64,000 nucleotides of DNA from Acidobacteriota bacterium (GTDB lineage Bacteria > Actinomycetota > Acidimicrobiia > Acidimicrobiales > Microtrichaceae): contig QEUP01000018.1 of NCBI GenBank assembly GCA_003577145.1, forward strand, positions 1 to 64,000. Direction: 5' to 3'. Numbering within the stretch: the first letter of the stretch is position 1; each line of letters starts with the position of its first letter. Below, piece by piece: positions 1 to 9,227 of this stretch. Position numbers and translations under genes: made by a program. Below the pieces are notes generated by a model. That model made no database searches. It was not told the DNA's origin and was given only the letters and a program-made list of their open reading frames with translations.

Positions 1-908
1 ATCTCGTGCGGGAATCCCAGCTGCCGAATCGGAACGATGTCCCGCTGCCAACCTGCCTGGGCAACGACCGGAACGATGTCCTGTCGGCCAAGAGCTACCC
101 CGGGTGCAGGAAGACACTGAACCTGAAGGACGTCCCCCGAGGCGGCAACGCGTTGGCATCAGCAACGGCGGAGGAGAAGCCCGTTCAGGGTCACCCGTCC
201 CTCTGGGTGCCGAGGGCATCGCTCCCGCACTTTCGTTCCGCTTCCCGGTGGTCGCCCAAGTGGCATGATTCCAGCCTATGCCGAGTCGAGGACTTCTTCT
301 CCCCGCAATCACACGGGGGGGCCCAGCGGGTCGCCGGCGATGAGCCGATCGTCGACTTGGCGGAGGAGTATCGCCGCTCCGAGGATGAAGCCTCCTCTGA
401 GCGTGAGGGGGTGAAGCCGTTCCTGGTCGAATGCACAAGCCATGCGGATGAAGTGAGCTTCGTCGTAGCGCGAGTACGGGATCTTGTGAGCAACCAGAAG
501 GCAGTGGGGCTCGGCGACATTGCTGTATTCGTGAACACCAACCGAGCAGCCCGAACCTGGATGGCCGAGCTGAAGGAAGAGGGCCTTGAATGTCAGGGTC
601 TCGATCGGTACGAAGGAATACCGACGCCAGCGGTAAAGGCAGGAACCTACTTCCGGGCCAAGGGCCTCGAGTTCAAGGTCGTCTTTCTGCCTGGTCTCGA
701 TGACACCGGATTCCCGAAGCCGAAACCTGACTGGCAGGATGAAGCTGAGTACGAGGACGAACGTGCTCTGCAGATAAGCCAGGTCTTTGTTGCGATGACT
801 CGTGCCCGGGACGGCCTGTTCGTCCTCGCGAGTGGCCAGCCGAGCCCGCTGTTGGCCCAAGCCACCGACTGCTTCCAGCTCGTGGAGCAACCGGATGAAG
901 GCGACTAG
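1..908 (+). pseudogene. UvrD/PcrA-type helicase, C-terminal remnant
   Basis: The frame is open to the window edge and has a GTG at 6. Only the part after about base 327 looks like protein. It carries the helicase 2A/C-terminal signatures: a KGLEFKVVFLPGLDD motif (motif V type) near bases 660-700 and VAMTRARDGLFVLA (motif VI) near bases 790-835. The ATPase core (Walker A and B) is missing. The first 100 codons are low-complexity and contain a short duplicated stretch (RNDV twice), unlike any helicase. I read this as a decayed gene whose last 190 codons survive. It lies 53 bases upstream of another SF1 helicase on the same strand, so the two may once have formed one operon. Whether the 5' part continues intact left of the window cannot be seen. 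Confidence 0.55.
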
Positions 909-961
909 AGGCAGCTGGTCGGTGTTGTCGCGCATACTCGTGCTTCAGGTAGGCCAGCGGG

Positions 962-3874
962 ATGAAAGCGGGGTTTGGCTCGGTGGATGAGGTCCAACCT
1001 GGCGAGCGGCTGGCCGTAACGGGCCAAGTAGGTGCCCACAGGAGGCGGGATCGGAGGAGCGGGCCTGCCTACATACAGGCACCAGTGAGATCTCCCGACG
1101 GAACCGAAGTCCTCTGCACCTGGTGGGAAGAAGCCTTGGCTCCGAAAGAGGGGTCGACGGTTGCCGTCGTGGGCGAGGGCTGGCGGGACGGCTCGCTGAC
1201 GGCGAGGAGAACCCAACTCGTAGGAGAGTCGGAGCGCCCATTCGAGCATCGGCTCCTCGACTACTACCAGGCATGCCTCGAGGCCGAGCAGGCTTCAGAC
1301 GAGCAGCTCCGGCTCGGCAGCCGTTCGGTACTCGTCCTGTCCGATGGCCGCGCACCGATTGCCGGCGCGAGGACGGTCCTCCCTCCCGGGGAGCAGGTGA
1401 AGCGCTGGTGCGACGCCCGCAGAGTCGCCGGTGAAGCCGAGACCGTCTACGCCGGATACCCGATCGTCACCTCAGAGCCCGACTCCGGCCGCGGAGAATC
1501 GCCGATCACCGCGCCTCTCCTGATGACCGAAGTCCGCGTCGTAGCCGAGGGTGACCGGTTCGCCCTGGAGACTAGGTCTGCTGCCATGGAGCTGAACGGC
1601 TACGGGCTCGCACTCCTGAACATACCGGCTGAGGAACGAGAGGAGATCCTCAACGCCTTTGAATCGCTGGACCTCCACCCAGATCCGACTCAACGGGTCG
1701 CCGAGGCCTTGGACTTCCTGCGAGAGGCGAACGTGCTTGGCGCCGATCACCTCGATCCCCGGAATCTCCGGCCGGTCGAGCCGGGGCAGCGGGTGCAGAA
1801 CTCATCGATCGCCTACGTGACCGCGGCGGAACAGGTGAGCACAACGCGTGCGCTGTTCGAGGACTTCAACGAGTTGCGTGCACGCCCCGTCGACGGGCTG
1901 AGAACCGGTCCGGTGGGCGTTCTCCTCGGTCATGAACCCCCAGACCCTTACCCAGAGCCCGAGCCGTCGCCAGCCGTGTTGCCCTCCAACCTCGAGCAGG
2001 AGCGTGGAATAACAGCAGCGATGAAGGCCAATCTCACCGTCGTCACCGGGCCGCCCGGTACCGGTAAGTCCCAGGTGCTTGCCAACACCGTCGCCGCCGC
2101 CCTCGCTGCGGGAGAAACCGTGCTGCTTGCCTCGAAGAACAACCACGCCATCGACGTGGTTGTCGAGCGGGTGCGCCAGGCCCACCCTGATGCAGAACCA
2201 GTCAGGCTCGGCAGGGCGGAATTGCGGGTCGAGGCTGCCCGCCTGATGGGAGCGGCCCTTGCTCGACCCGCCGTTGAGGACAGCGGACTGGATCGGGCCA
2301 AGGCTGCGTGGTCCGAAGTCCGTGCCCGGGTGATGGCACCCTACGACCGGGTGCGGGAACGCGACGAGCTCCTTCGAGAGATCGACCGCCAGGAGCAACG
2401 GTGCGAGCGGGTTTCCGGCGAGCTGCCGGAGGGTTGCCGGCACGTCGGTGCTGACGTCGACACCGATTTGCTCCTCGCATCGCACCAGATGGCTCGCCGA
2501 AGTCACGACGAAGCCGGCGGTCTGCGCAACCGCTGGTTCTGGCAGAGGCGCAGGTATCGAAAGGCTCAGACCGCCGCTGATGACGCGACGCGGACAATGC
2601 TCACACTGGCCGGAATGGCAGCACAGCCCGCTTTGACCTCGGCCCTGACAGGAGGCACCAGGAGCGCTGTCCTCGAGCTCGTCGGGCGCATGATCACCCT
2701 CGCCAGTGAGCAGAGCCGACTCGCCGAGCTCCGTACCTACCTGGACCTGCTGCCGACAGTCGAAGAGGCTGATCAGCAGATCGAAGCATCCTTCCGCGAG
2801 CGGCTAGCCCCCGCTGCCGAGTTGTACGGTGCCGGCTGGCGACACCGGTTGCGGCGGCGCAACGCCCCCGGCCGGGCGCCCGCTGCTGCATACCACGCCA
2901 GGCTCGCCGAGGTGGCGTCAAGTGGCGGTGGAGCGCGGCGAATTCGTGCCGACGCCGGTAAGGCCTTGGATGCGTTCCCGGTTTGGGCTGTCACGAGCCT
3001 GCCGGTGGGAAACGCGCTACCCCTGACGCCCGGCATGTTCGATCTGGCGATCATCGATGAGGCCTCTCAGAGCGACATCCCGTCCGCTCTGCCTGTGCTC
3101 TACCGCGCCAAACGAGCAGTCATCCTCGGTGATCCGCGCCAGCTCACCCACATCACGACTGTCGGATCTCGAATCGAGGCGGTCCTCGCCGAGCGCTGCG
3201 GGCTGACCGAGGAACAGGGCTCAGAGTTCAACTACGTCGGTACCAGCCTCTACGCGCTTGCCGCTTCGAGGTCGAGCGAGGAACCGATCTTCCTTCGCAG
3301 GCACTTCCGATCTCACCCCGACATCGTCGAGTTCTCGAACCGCACCTTCTACGGAAGCAGGCTCGTCGTCGAGACGGACCCGTCCCGCTACATGGATGGA
3401 TCCGCAGTCCGTTGGCACGACGTCGTCGGACGGTTCGAGCGCAACGCACTCAACCGCTCGGCGCTCAACAAACCCGAGGCCGAAGCAGTTCTCGACGAGC
3501 TCGCCCTGGCCTGGGAAGGCGTGAGAGGTACCGGTCGCACCCTCGGCGTGGTGAGTCCCTTCCGTGCGCAGGTCGACCTGCTTCGTGACCTGGTTGTGCA
3601 GCGCTTCCCGGACATGGTGGGAAACGTCACCATCGACACGGCGCACGGCTACCAGGGTGACGAACGAGATGTGATGATCATGTCGCCTGTCGTGACCGAA
3701 GGGATGACGGAGTTCCTCGTGCAGCACGCAGGCAACCCCAATCTCGTGAATGTCGCCGTCACCAGAGCCCGGGCTCGACTGGTCATTGTTGGTGACCATC
3801 GCGCTTGCCTCGACTCCGGCAACGTACTTTCTGCGCTCGCGCAGCATGCGTCCGATATCGGAGGGAGGTCTTGA
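962..3874 (+). CDS. SF1 helicase, UPF1/Dna2-like (970 aa)
   Basis: Large superfamily 1B helicase/ATPase. The N-terminal 120 residues look like a beta-rich OB-type region. A middle region precedes Walker A GPPGTGKS near residue 363. A long charged insertion follows (residues about 430-660). Walker B DEASQSD is near residue 698, followed by the GDPRQL motif III. The RHFRSHPDI motif, SPFRAQV, HGYQGDERDV and a final VNVAVTRARARLVIVGD (motif VI) complete the RecA2 lobe. All ATPase and helicase motifs look intact. The gene follows a helicase remnant and precedes two HNH endonucleases, so a role in restriction or defence is an inference. UPF1-like helicases with a nuclease partner are common in defence islands, but no nuclease domain is visible in this protein itself. 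Start ATG 962 is the first in frame; the RBS is weak. Confidence 0.8.
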   Translation: MKAGFGSVDEVQPGERLAVTGQVGAHRRRDRRSGPAYIQAPVRSPDGTEVLCTWWEEALAPKEGSTVAVVGEGWRDGSLTARRTQLVGESERPFEHRLLDYYQACLEAEQASDEQLRLGSRSVLVLSDGRAPIAGARTVLPPGEQVKRWCDARRVAGEAETVYAGYPIVTSEPDSGRGESPITAPLLMTEVRVVAEGDRFALETRSAAMELNGYGLALLNIPAEEREEILNAFESLDLHPDPTQRVAEALDFLREANVLGADHLDPRNLRPVEPGQRVQNSSIAYVTAAEQVSTTRALFEDFNELRARPVDGLRTGPVGVLLGHEPPDPYPEPEPSPAVLPSNLEQERGITAAMKANLTVVTGPPGTGKSQVLANTVAAALAAGETVLLASKNNHAIDVVVERVRQAHPDAEPVRLGRAELRVEAARLMGAALARPAVEDSGLDRAKAAWSEVRARVMAPYDRVRERDELLREIDRQEQRCERVSGELPEGCRHVGADVDTDLLLASHQMARRSHDEAGGLRNRWFWQRRRYRKAQTAADDATRTMLTLAGMAAQPALTSALTGGTRSAVLELVGRMITLASEQSRLAELRTYLDLLPTVEEADQQIEASFRERLAPAAELYGAGWRHRLRRRNAPGRAPAAAYHARLAEVASSGGGARRIRADAGKALDAFPVWAVTSLPVGNALPLTPGMFDLAIIDEASQSDIPSALPVLYRAKRAVILGDPRQLTHITTVGSRIEAVLAERCGLTEEQGSEFNYVGTSLYALAASRSSEEPIFLRRHFRSHPDIVEFSNRTFYGSRLVVETDPSRYMDGSAVRWHDVVGRFERNALNRSALNKPEAEAVLDELALAWEGVRGTGRTLGVVSPFRAQVDLLRDLVVQRFPDMVGNVTIDTAHGYQGDERDVMIMSPVVTEGMTEFLVQHAGNPNLVNVAVTRARARLVIVGDHRACLDSGNVLSALAQHASDIGGRS

Positions 3875-4120
3875 TCGCCGAGCGGAGGACCGTGGGATCA
3901 ACCATGAGATCGGGTCACGACCGTCGCACACGGAACGGATCAGCGATACCAGAGTCGTGATGCGAGCGTCCAGCGTTGCCCGGCCGGCCAGGCGATCATA
4001 TCGACCGTCGGCCGTCGGATCGTAGGATGAGACTGCCGAGCGCGTGTTACGAGCAGTGGGCTGAGGCCGAAGACCTCTTGAAACGGGGCAGCTCAGCCGA
4101 GGCGCCACCGCGTTGGCGGG

Positions 4121-5044
4121 TCAGCCGGCACGGCGGAACTGCTCGTATCGCTCCTCGAGGAAGTCGGGATTCGGATGGTCGGGCTGCCGGCGGGGTAGGA
4201 GGATCTTCGCGTTGTGCACTCCCTGCAAGCCGTGGCGGAGCATCGGTCCATCCTCCTCGCCGAGGACATCGCTGCGGATCTCGATCACGTAGTCGGGCCT
4301 GACGCCCATGATGTGGCGATCGAACGCCGCGTGGTGGATCTTGCAGAGGGCCAGCCCGTTCGGCACAACTGGCACCCCCCGTGGGTCGCTGTCGGGGAGA
4401 ATGTGGGCCGCATCGAGCAACTCGACATGATGAAGGCGACAGACCGCACACGTCTGCCGGTAGGCGCGGAGCACCCGCTCTCTGAAGGCGGCCTGGTGCA
4501 ATCGCCGCAGGGTGAGACGCCTGGCGTAGGACCGGCCCGCTTCGCCGGCCGGACCTGTTCCGAGCTCTGTTCCTGCGGCAGCGCCCTCGTAGAGCGCAAC
4601 CGCCACGTGTAGATCACCCGGATGGTCCTCGACGATGATCGACGGCCAGAAGGGCTGGTAGCGGCCCTTGTCCACTCCGTAGAGGTAGATCAACGGTCGC
4701 TGCAATTCGAAGAGGCGCCGCAAACCGACGTTGAAGTGATTGCGCGGATCGGTTCCTTGGTAGCGGTAGACGAGAAGGCCGTCGTCGCGGACGACGTCCT
4801 CGTACGGTGCGGGCCGGTTGGCCTTCGGGGGGGCGGTGGTGATGCTGATCGGAAGCTCGAGCGCTGCCGGTTTCCAGATGCCACTCGCACCGATGAGCTG
4901 GATCTCTGTTCCATGATGGGAGAACCCACGTTTGAGCAGGTCCCACGGAAGGACCTCTCCGTGTCGAAGGGTCTGCTCGTCCAGGAACTGAAACGCGGCC
5001 AGCCGAACCTCGTGGTCGAAGGTATCTACGAATGGCTGATCCAC
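4121..5044 (-). CDS. HNH endonuclease with SRA/PUA-like N-terminal domain
   Basis: 307 residues, GTG start at 5044. The C-terminal half is a zinc-type HNH nuclease: CAVC (199-202), DAAHIL (211-216, first His), the Asn in VPNGLALC, then KIHH (about 225-228). The N-terminal half (about residues 60-150) has the pattern PISITT...VYRYQGTDPRNHFNVGLR...PLIYLYGV...YQPFWP. I associate this with PUA/SRA-like beta-barrel readers fused to HNH domains, which in modification-dependent restriction enzymes flip or read a modified base. It is divergent from a second HNH gene with only 82 bases between the two starts, so a shared control region is likely. The modification recognised cannot be told from sequence. 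Confidence 0.75.
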   Translation of the reverse strand: MDQPFVDTFDHEVRLAAFQFLDEQTLRHGEVLPWDLLKRGFSHHGTEIQLIGASGIWKPAALELPISITTAPPKANRPAPYEDVVRDDGLLVYRYQGTDPRNHFNVGLRRLFELQRPLIYLYGVDKGRYQPFWPSIIVEDHPGDLHVAVALYEGAAAGTELGTGPAGEAGRSYARRLTLRRLHQAAFRERVLRAYRQTCAVCRLHHVELLDAAHILPDSDPRGVPVVPNGLALCKIHHAAFDRHIMGVRPDYVIEIRSDVLGEEDGPMLRHGLQGVHNAKILLPRRQPDHPNPDFLEERYEQFRRAG

Positions 5045-5126
5045 GACCGCGCAGCGTAGGCCAGGTCCAACGGAGTTTGCGGTGTGCAGATGGGAGTGGC
5101 GGAGGTGACTCGCCTACGCTCGCTGT

Positions 5127-6050
5127 GTGCTTGGGCGAGACGAGTGGCTGGAGCGGGTCGCCTCGATCCGCCAGTACCAGAAGGGTGGTGAGCGGGCACC
5201 GCACAAGCCGCTGCTCCTGCTGTACTCGCTGGGGAGGCTGCACAACGTCGGCCGGTCGAAGGTGGCCTACGCCGATGCGGAAGCACCGCTTCTCGAGCTG
5301 TTGGAGTCGTTCGGGCCCCCCCGTCCCACAACGCCTGCCTACCCGTTCCGACGGCTGGCCAACGACGAGGGCCTGTGGACTCTCGAAACGGCGACGGGTG
5401 AGCTTCCAACCGACTCAGCCGGGAACCTGAAGGAGTTGCAGACCTCTGGCCGGCTCGATCCCGAGTTCGAGGCGGCCCTCCTTGATGATCCCGGCATGCT
5501 TGCCTCGGTTGCCCGGTATCTGCTCGATGACAACTGGCCCGAGTCCCTTCACGCGGACATCGCCGATGCAGTCGGTCTCGATCTCGATGGGCTGGAGGCC
5601 GACCTCGCCCGCTCACGACTCGCAGCGGACAAGGAGGAGGTCTCGAGGCGCAAGCGCGATCCACGATTCCGGGAGCGGGTTCTTGTTGCTTACGAGCGCC
5701 AGTGTGCCTTCTGCGGCTACGACGGCCGCCTCGACTCGAGCACGATCGGGCTCGATGCTGCGCACATCCGCTGGCACGGGTTCGACGGAACTGACACGGT
5801 CGACAACGCGGTGTGCCTCTGCGTCTTCCACCACCGGCTGTTGGACCGGGGAGCGATGGGTATCGCCCCGGAGCTCACCGTCCAGGTGTCCGCGCATTTC
5901 GTGGGGCGAGGGGATGTGGCCGCACGGCTGGTGCTCGAACGGGCGGGGGCGCCGCTGCTCGGCCCGCAGCTGGGCGAGCCGGCTCCCTCCGAGGACAACG
6001 TCGAGTGGCATCTCCGGGAGGTGTTCAGGGAGCCTGCCCGTCAGGCCTGA
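5127..6050 (+). CDS. HNH restriction endonuclease with sulfur-binding domain
   Basis: 307 residues, GTG start at 5127. The N-terminal region has APHKPLLLLYSLGRL (24-38) and AYPFRRLAND (71-80). I associate these patterns with the sulfur-binding domain (SBD) of ScoMcrA/SprMcrA-type enzymes, which recognise phosphorothioated DNA. The C-terminus is an HNH nuclease: CAFC near residue 192, DAAHIRW near 210, DNAVCLC, and FHHRLLD near 234. The length fits the short SBD-HNH class. No dnd or ssp phosphorothioation genes lie in the window, which suits an enzyme that attacks foreign modified DNA. A relic of the 3' end of a second copy lies at 8337-8423. The SBD assignment rests on motif memory; the HNH part is clear. 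Confidence 0.75.
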   Translation: MLGRDEWLERVASIRQYQKGGERAPHKPLLLLYSLGRLHNVGRSKVAYADAEAPLLELLESFGPPRPTTPAYPFRRLANDEGLWTLETATGELPTDSAGNLKELQTSGRLDPEFEAALLDDPGMLASVARYLLDDNWPESLHADIADAVGLDLDGLEADLARSRLAADKEEVSRRKRDPRFRERVLVAYERQCAFCGYDGRLDSSTIGLDAAHIRWHGFDGTDTVDNAVCLCVFHHRLLDRGAMGIAPELTVQVSAHFVGRGDVAARLVLERAGAPLLGPQLGEPAPSEDNVEWHLREVFREPARQA

Positions 6051-6056
6051 CCGATC

Positions 6057-7859
6057 TCAGGCACATCCCTCGATCGCCGCAACATAGTCCCGCAGCCCGG
6101 CGTGTATCCCCGTGACGCGGCCTTCGCCGCTGATCTCGAACTTGACCGCGTACTCCCGGTCCTCGGCGTCGAGCGGCTCGTACCAGAAGTACCACCCGAA
6201 GAGGTCGTAGACGTGGGGTTGGAGATAGATCTGGTCGCCGTAGGTATCGAGGACCTTGACCTCGGAGTCACCTACCTGGATGCCCGAGAGCGTCGACCAG
6301 CCGGATTCCCAAGTGACCACGCTCCCGATGATTCCTGCTTTCGGGTCGCTGCTCACTCCTCCCGCGTTGCCGACCATGAAGTTGATTCCTTCCAGACCGT
6401 CGATGGTCGCGTAGTAGCAGTAGCCCTCGAAGGTGTCGAAATCCTCGATCGTGAACGTGACGTTCGCCGCTTCCTCCGCCTCTCGCACCGTCATGCCGGC
6501 CTCGATGGGGCCGAAGCCACGCAGCGATATGCGGGTGTCGTAACCGACCGCGGGGCCGCTCTTGGTGACGCTCACCTCATACCCCAGCGTGCCTGAGGCC
6601 AGCTCGGCGAAGAACGGGTCGGTTGCCATGGTTTCTGCACCACGACTTGCGGAGTTCAACACCGACTCGGTCACAAGGCTGCCCAACCCCTCGCCGTAGA
6701 CCTCCGTGACCGCTTCACCGGTGCAGGCGAAGGCCCAGTCGGTTGCCGCGCTGAGCCAATCCATCGACAAGGGCGACGGGTACCGTGCCAACAGACCGCC
6801 GGGTTGGAGCGCGGCGAGGGCGCAGTCCGTCTGGGCGAGGGCCTTCAGCACCTCCTGCCGGGCCTCGTCGTCCGCTTCGGCCACACCCAGCGCAGATGCC
6901 ACCCGCAGGTGGGCGGCGACTGCCGAGTCGAGGGTGTCGATCACGAACGTCGCCGGCGAGGTCATCGTGCGCAGGGTCGTCGAGCTGCCAGGAGACAAGC
7001 TCACGGCGAAGTCGGCGGCGTCGCCGCCGTGGACGGGGAAGACGCTTGCGCCGGGGGATGCACCAGCTGTCCAGACGCCCCACCACAAGCCCCACTGCAA
7101 CGGGTTCGCCAACACGATCGGCGGCACCCACGGAGCCGAGCGCGGTGCAAGCCCCCGGTCGTGGCTGACGACGATCCCGTAGCCGCGGTTGTTGTCGAGC
7201 TTCAACACCGGCTCACCACCGGCATATCCAACGCACCACTGGACCCGATCGCCGCCACTGCTGGTCACCTCGTACCCGTCGTCGGAGAGCTGACCGGTAG
7301 CGTCACACGCCGGGGCAGCAGAACCAGCGGTCGAGTCGCTCCACGCGCCGGCGCTCAGCTCGGCCAGCCAGGCGTCGACCTGCTTGTCAGACAGCACGAA
7401 CAGGCCGAACGTCGAGAGGTGCTCGGTCGTGGCGACGACGTCGTCGCCGTCGGACCGGGTTGCCACAGCCGACCAGGTGTCTTCGTCCAGACCGGCCACG
7501 AACGGCGTGCCGTCGAGCCCGCCTTCGACCGAGAAGCTGATGGTGGCGCTTCCAGTGAGGTCGGCGCCGGCGAGGTCGATGTCGACCACCTCGCCGGCGG
7601 GTTGGGTCCCCTCGGGCGGTGGAGTGTCGTCCTCGACCACCCGCACCGCGAGCGTCCCGTCGGAGTCCACTGCGTTCGGCGGGATGTCCACGGTGACCGC
7701 GCCCACGGTGAGCGATCCACCTTCAGAAACGGTGACTGTGGCGTCGTCGGGAGCGGCTCGGCCGGCGTCTCTCACGTCGGTGTCCGTACACGAAGCAGCG
7801 AGAAGGCACGCAGCCACCGCAATCCAACCGATTTCGCTGGTGGCGTGAGTTCCCCTCAT
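6057..7859 (-). CDS. Secreted lipoprotein, unknown function (600 aa)
   Basis: Start ATG 7859 is chosen over upstream in-frame starts because a purine-rich AGGGGGCAGAG lies just before it and a lipoprotein signal peptide begins there: hydrophobic WIAVAACLLAASC with lipobox Cys near residue 20. Residues about 35-150 are a beta-rich region with VTVDIPPNA and an alternating pattern like ZU5-type domains. The last 150 residues carry the pattern LRGFGPIEAGMT, an IQVGDSEVKVLDTYGD segment and a final EGC. That tail recurs in actinobacterial secreted proteins without a fixed function. It converges with the SBD-HNH gene with six bases between their stops. No enzyme motif is visible, and a link to the neighbouring endonucleases is not evident. 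Confidence 0.75.
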   Translation of the reverse strand: MRGTHATSEIGWIAVAACLLAASCTDTDVRDAGRAAPDDATVTVSEGGSLTVGAVTVDIPPNAVDSDGTLAVRVVEDDTPPPEGTQPAGEVVDIDLAGADLTGSATISFSVEGGLDGTPFVAGLDEDTWSAVATRSDGDDVVATTEHLSTFGLFVLSDKQVDAWLAELSAGAWSDSTAGSAAPACDATGQLSDDGYEVTSSGGDRVQWCVGYAGGEPVLKLDNNRGYGIVVSHDRGLAPRSAPWVPPIVLANPLQWGLWWGVWTAGASPGASVFPVHGGDAADFAVSLSPGSSTTLRTMTSPATFVIDTLDSAVAAHLRVASALGVAEADDEARQEVLKALAQTDCALAALQPGGLLARYPSPLSMDWLSAATDWAFACTGEAVTEVYGEGLGSLVTESVLNSASRGAETMATDPFFAELASGTLGYEVSVTKSGPAVGYDTRISLRGFGPIEAGMTVREAEEAANVTFTIEDFDTFEGYCYYATIDGLEGINFMVGNAGGVSSDPKAGIIGSVVTWESGWSTLSGIQVGDSEVKVLDTYGDQIYLQPHVYDLFGWYFWYEPLDAEDREYAVKFEISGEGRVTGIHAGLRDYVAAIEGCA

Positions 7860-8107
7860 CTCTGCCCCCTCGTGAATGCTGAACCCGCCGCCGGTGCACC
7901 AGGGCCGAAGGGCCGTGAGAGCAACGACCTGCACGGCCCCCGGCCCTGTCTCGGCACACACGGCACGCCGTGCCTGCGTCAGAAAGCGTCGACAACGTGT
8001 ACCAGGCTGCTGTGACCGGTCGGGCCGTGCTTGACCGGTCGAAAGCAGGCGCCAAGCGAGCAACGCTCGCGTGAGAGCGCGTCACAGGCACTTACGACCA
8101 CGAAGTG

Positions 8108-8311
8108 ATGAACGCCCGACGACAGCCAGTAGATGAGGTCCTCCAGCACATCGGCCCGAGGGCGGAGATGACCCGCGGCTACGTCGAGGGTGTCCCGGTT
8201 CGGTCGCTGTGCGGCCTCGACATCGCCCCCACCTGCGATCCCACCGGACTGCCTGCCTGCTCGACCTGCCGGCGGGTACTGGAGCAGATCCGCAGTCGTC
8301 ACCTGAACTAG
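8108..8311 (+). CDS. DUF3039-like mini zinc-ribbon protein (67 aa)
   Basis: Short ORF with start ATG 8108; a GTG one codon upstream is an alternative. Its C-terminal half reads GVPVRSLCG, then CDPTG, then ACSTCRRVLE. This matches the cysteine pattern I remember for actinobacterial DUF3039 proteins (PVxALCG...DP...PxCPTCKEIYE), which probably bind zinc. DUF3039 proteins are of unknown function and usually 80-100 residues, so this is a short version. The RBS is poor. It stands alone between the lipoprotein gene, which faces the other way, and an HNH relic. Confidence 0.5.
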   Translation: MNARRQPVDEVLQHIGPRAEMTRGYVEGVPVRSLCGLDIAPTCDPTGLPACSTCRRVLEQIRSRHLN

Positions 8312-8336
8312 CCAGGTACCTGTAACCAAAGGCCTA

Positions 8337-8423
8337 CGGCTCGGTCCGCCGAGGGGCGAGCCGACACCAGATGTCGAGCGGTATCTGCGTGAGGTGTCCA
8401 GGGAGCCGGCCCGGCGAGCCTGA
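8337..8423 (+). pseudogene. 3' relic of a second SBD-HNH endonuclease gene
   Basis: Read in frame, this stretch gives RLGPPRGEPTPDVERYLREV then SREPARRA and a TGA stop. The last codons of the intact gene at 5127-6050 give QLGEPAPSEDNVEWHLREV then FREPARQA and stop. The alignment is co-linear to the stop codon, with GEP, VE, LREV and REPAR conserved. Nothing upstream of 8337 continues the match, so only the tail of a duplicated or exchanged copy remains. Confidence 0.7.
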
Positions 8424-8469
8424 GACCCGTTGCCAGGCGTGGCCACCTGAAATCAGATAACCTGATGTC

Positions 8470-8712
8470 ATGCCGGAAGTGAGTGCCACAGAAGCAGCAC
8501 GGAACTTCGCCGACCTGCTCGATGCGGTTGAGCACCGAGGGGCCGAATACACGATCGTTCGCCGCGGCAAGGTGGTCGCACACCTCGAGCCGGTCACGAC
8601 GGGGAAGGGCTCACAGGTCAAGCAGATGCTAACCCGACACGGGCGGGATGCTGAGTGGACTCGCGACCTCGAAGCATTGCGAGAGCTGCTCGTAGTCGAG
8701 GACCGCCGTTGA
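8470..8712 (+). CDS. Phd/YefM-family antitoxin (80 aa)
   Basis: The N-terminus EVSATEAARNFADLLDAVEHRG followed by IVRRGKVVAHLEP is typical of Phd/YefM antitoxins. This domain binds DNA and autoregulates the pair, and the C-terminal tail (ALRELLVVEDRR) would wrap the toxin. The short TGATAT-poor upstream region includes an inverted motif around 8451-8468 (CAGATAACCTGATGTC), which may be operator or promoter. The stop codon overlaps the toxin start in the sequence TTGA. Confidence 0.85.
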   Translation: MPEVSATEAARNFADLLDAVEHRGAEYTIVRRGKVVAHLEPVTTGKGSQVKQMLTRHGRDAEWTRDLEALRELLVVEDRR

Positions 8713-9107
8713 GCCGGCTGCTCCTGGACACGACCCTTCTGATCAGCGCCGACCGCGACCGGGAGTCCCTCGACGCGGTGATCTCTGATGACGACGACGT
8801 GGCGATTGCCGCGATATCCCTCGCTGAGCTGACTGTTGGAGTGCAGCTGTCCAGCGGCAAACGGAAGCGCGATCGCCGAGCCTTCGTCGATGACCTGTTG
8901 GAGAGCGTTCCCGTGATCCCCTACGACCTCACGGTGGCCGAGTCACACGCCACGCTTCTCGTAGCGGTTCGTAGACAGGGACGACCGAGGGGTGCCCACG
9001 ACCTGATCATCGCAGCCACGGCGCACGCCACGGCCCGGGAGGTCGTATCAGCTGATCCGGCAGGCTTCGAGGGCCTACCTGGAGTCGGGCTTCGCACCCA
9101 CCCCTAG
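8709..9107 (+). CDS. vapC: VapC-type PIN-domain toxin (132 aa)
   Basis: PIN-domain ribonuclease. Start TTG 8709 overlaps the antitoxin stop (TTGA) and gives a protein beginning SRLLLDTTLLISADR, the usual VapC N-terminus with the first catalytic Asp. The second acidic residue lies in SLAELTVGV, and the third in GAHDLIIAATA near residue 100. All three needed acidic positions are present, so the toxin looks functional. VapC toxins cleave RNA, often tRNA. The pairing with a Phd/YefM rather than a VapB antitoxin is a common mix. Confidence 0.87.
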   Translation: MSRLLLDTTLLISADRDRESLDAVISDDDDVAIAAISLAELTVGVQLSSGKRKRDRRAFVDDLLESVPVIPYDLTVAESHATLLVAVRRQGRPRGAHDLIIAATAHATAREVVSADPAGFEGLPGVGLRTHP

Positions 9108-9129
9108 GGGGAGCCAGGAGGCTCCCCCT
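9106..9129 (+). terminator. GC-rich hairpin terminator
   Basis: A perfect 10-bp stem, AGGGGGAGCC and GGCTCCCCCT, with a 4-base loop begins inside the vapC stop codon. There is no U-tract, as is common in high-GC actinobacteria. It also lies downstream of sbcC, which ends at 9228 on the other strand. Confidence 0.55.
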
Positions 9130-9227
9130 CCCGCACCCCCAACCCGGGTCGACATATCCCGAGCCCCGCGAACGTTTGCGGTCATGGAACTGGCAGCGAT
9201 CACTCGGCTGAATGAGGCTTCGCACAA

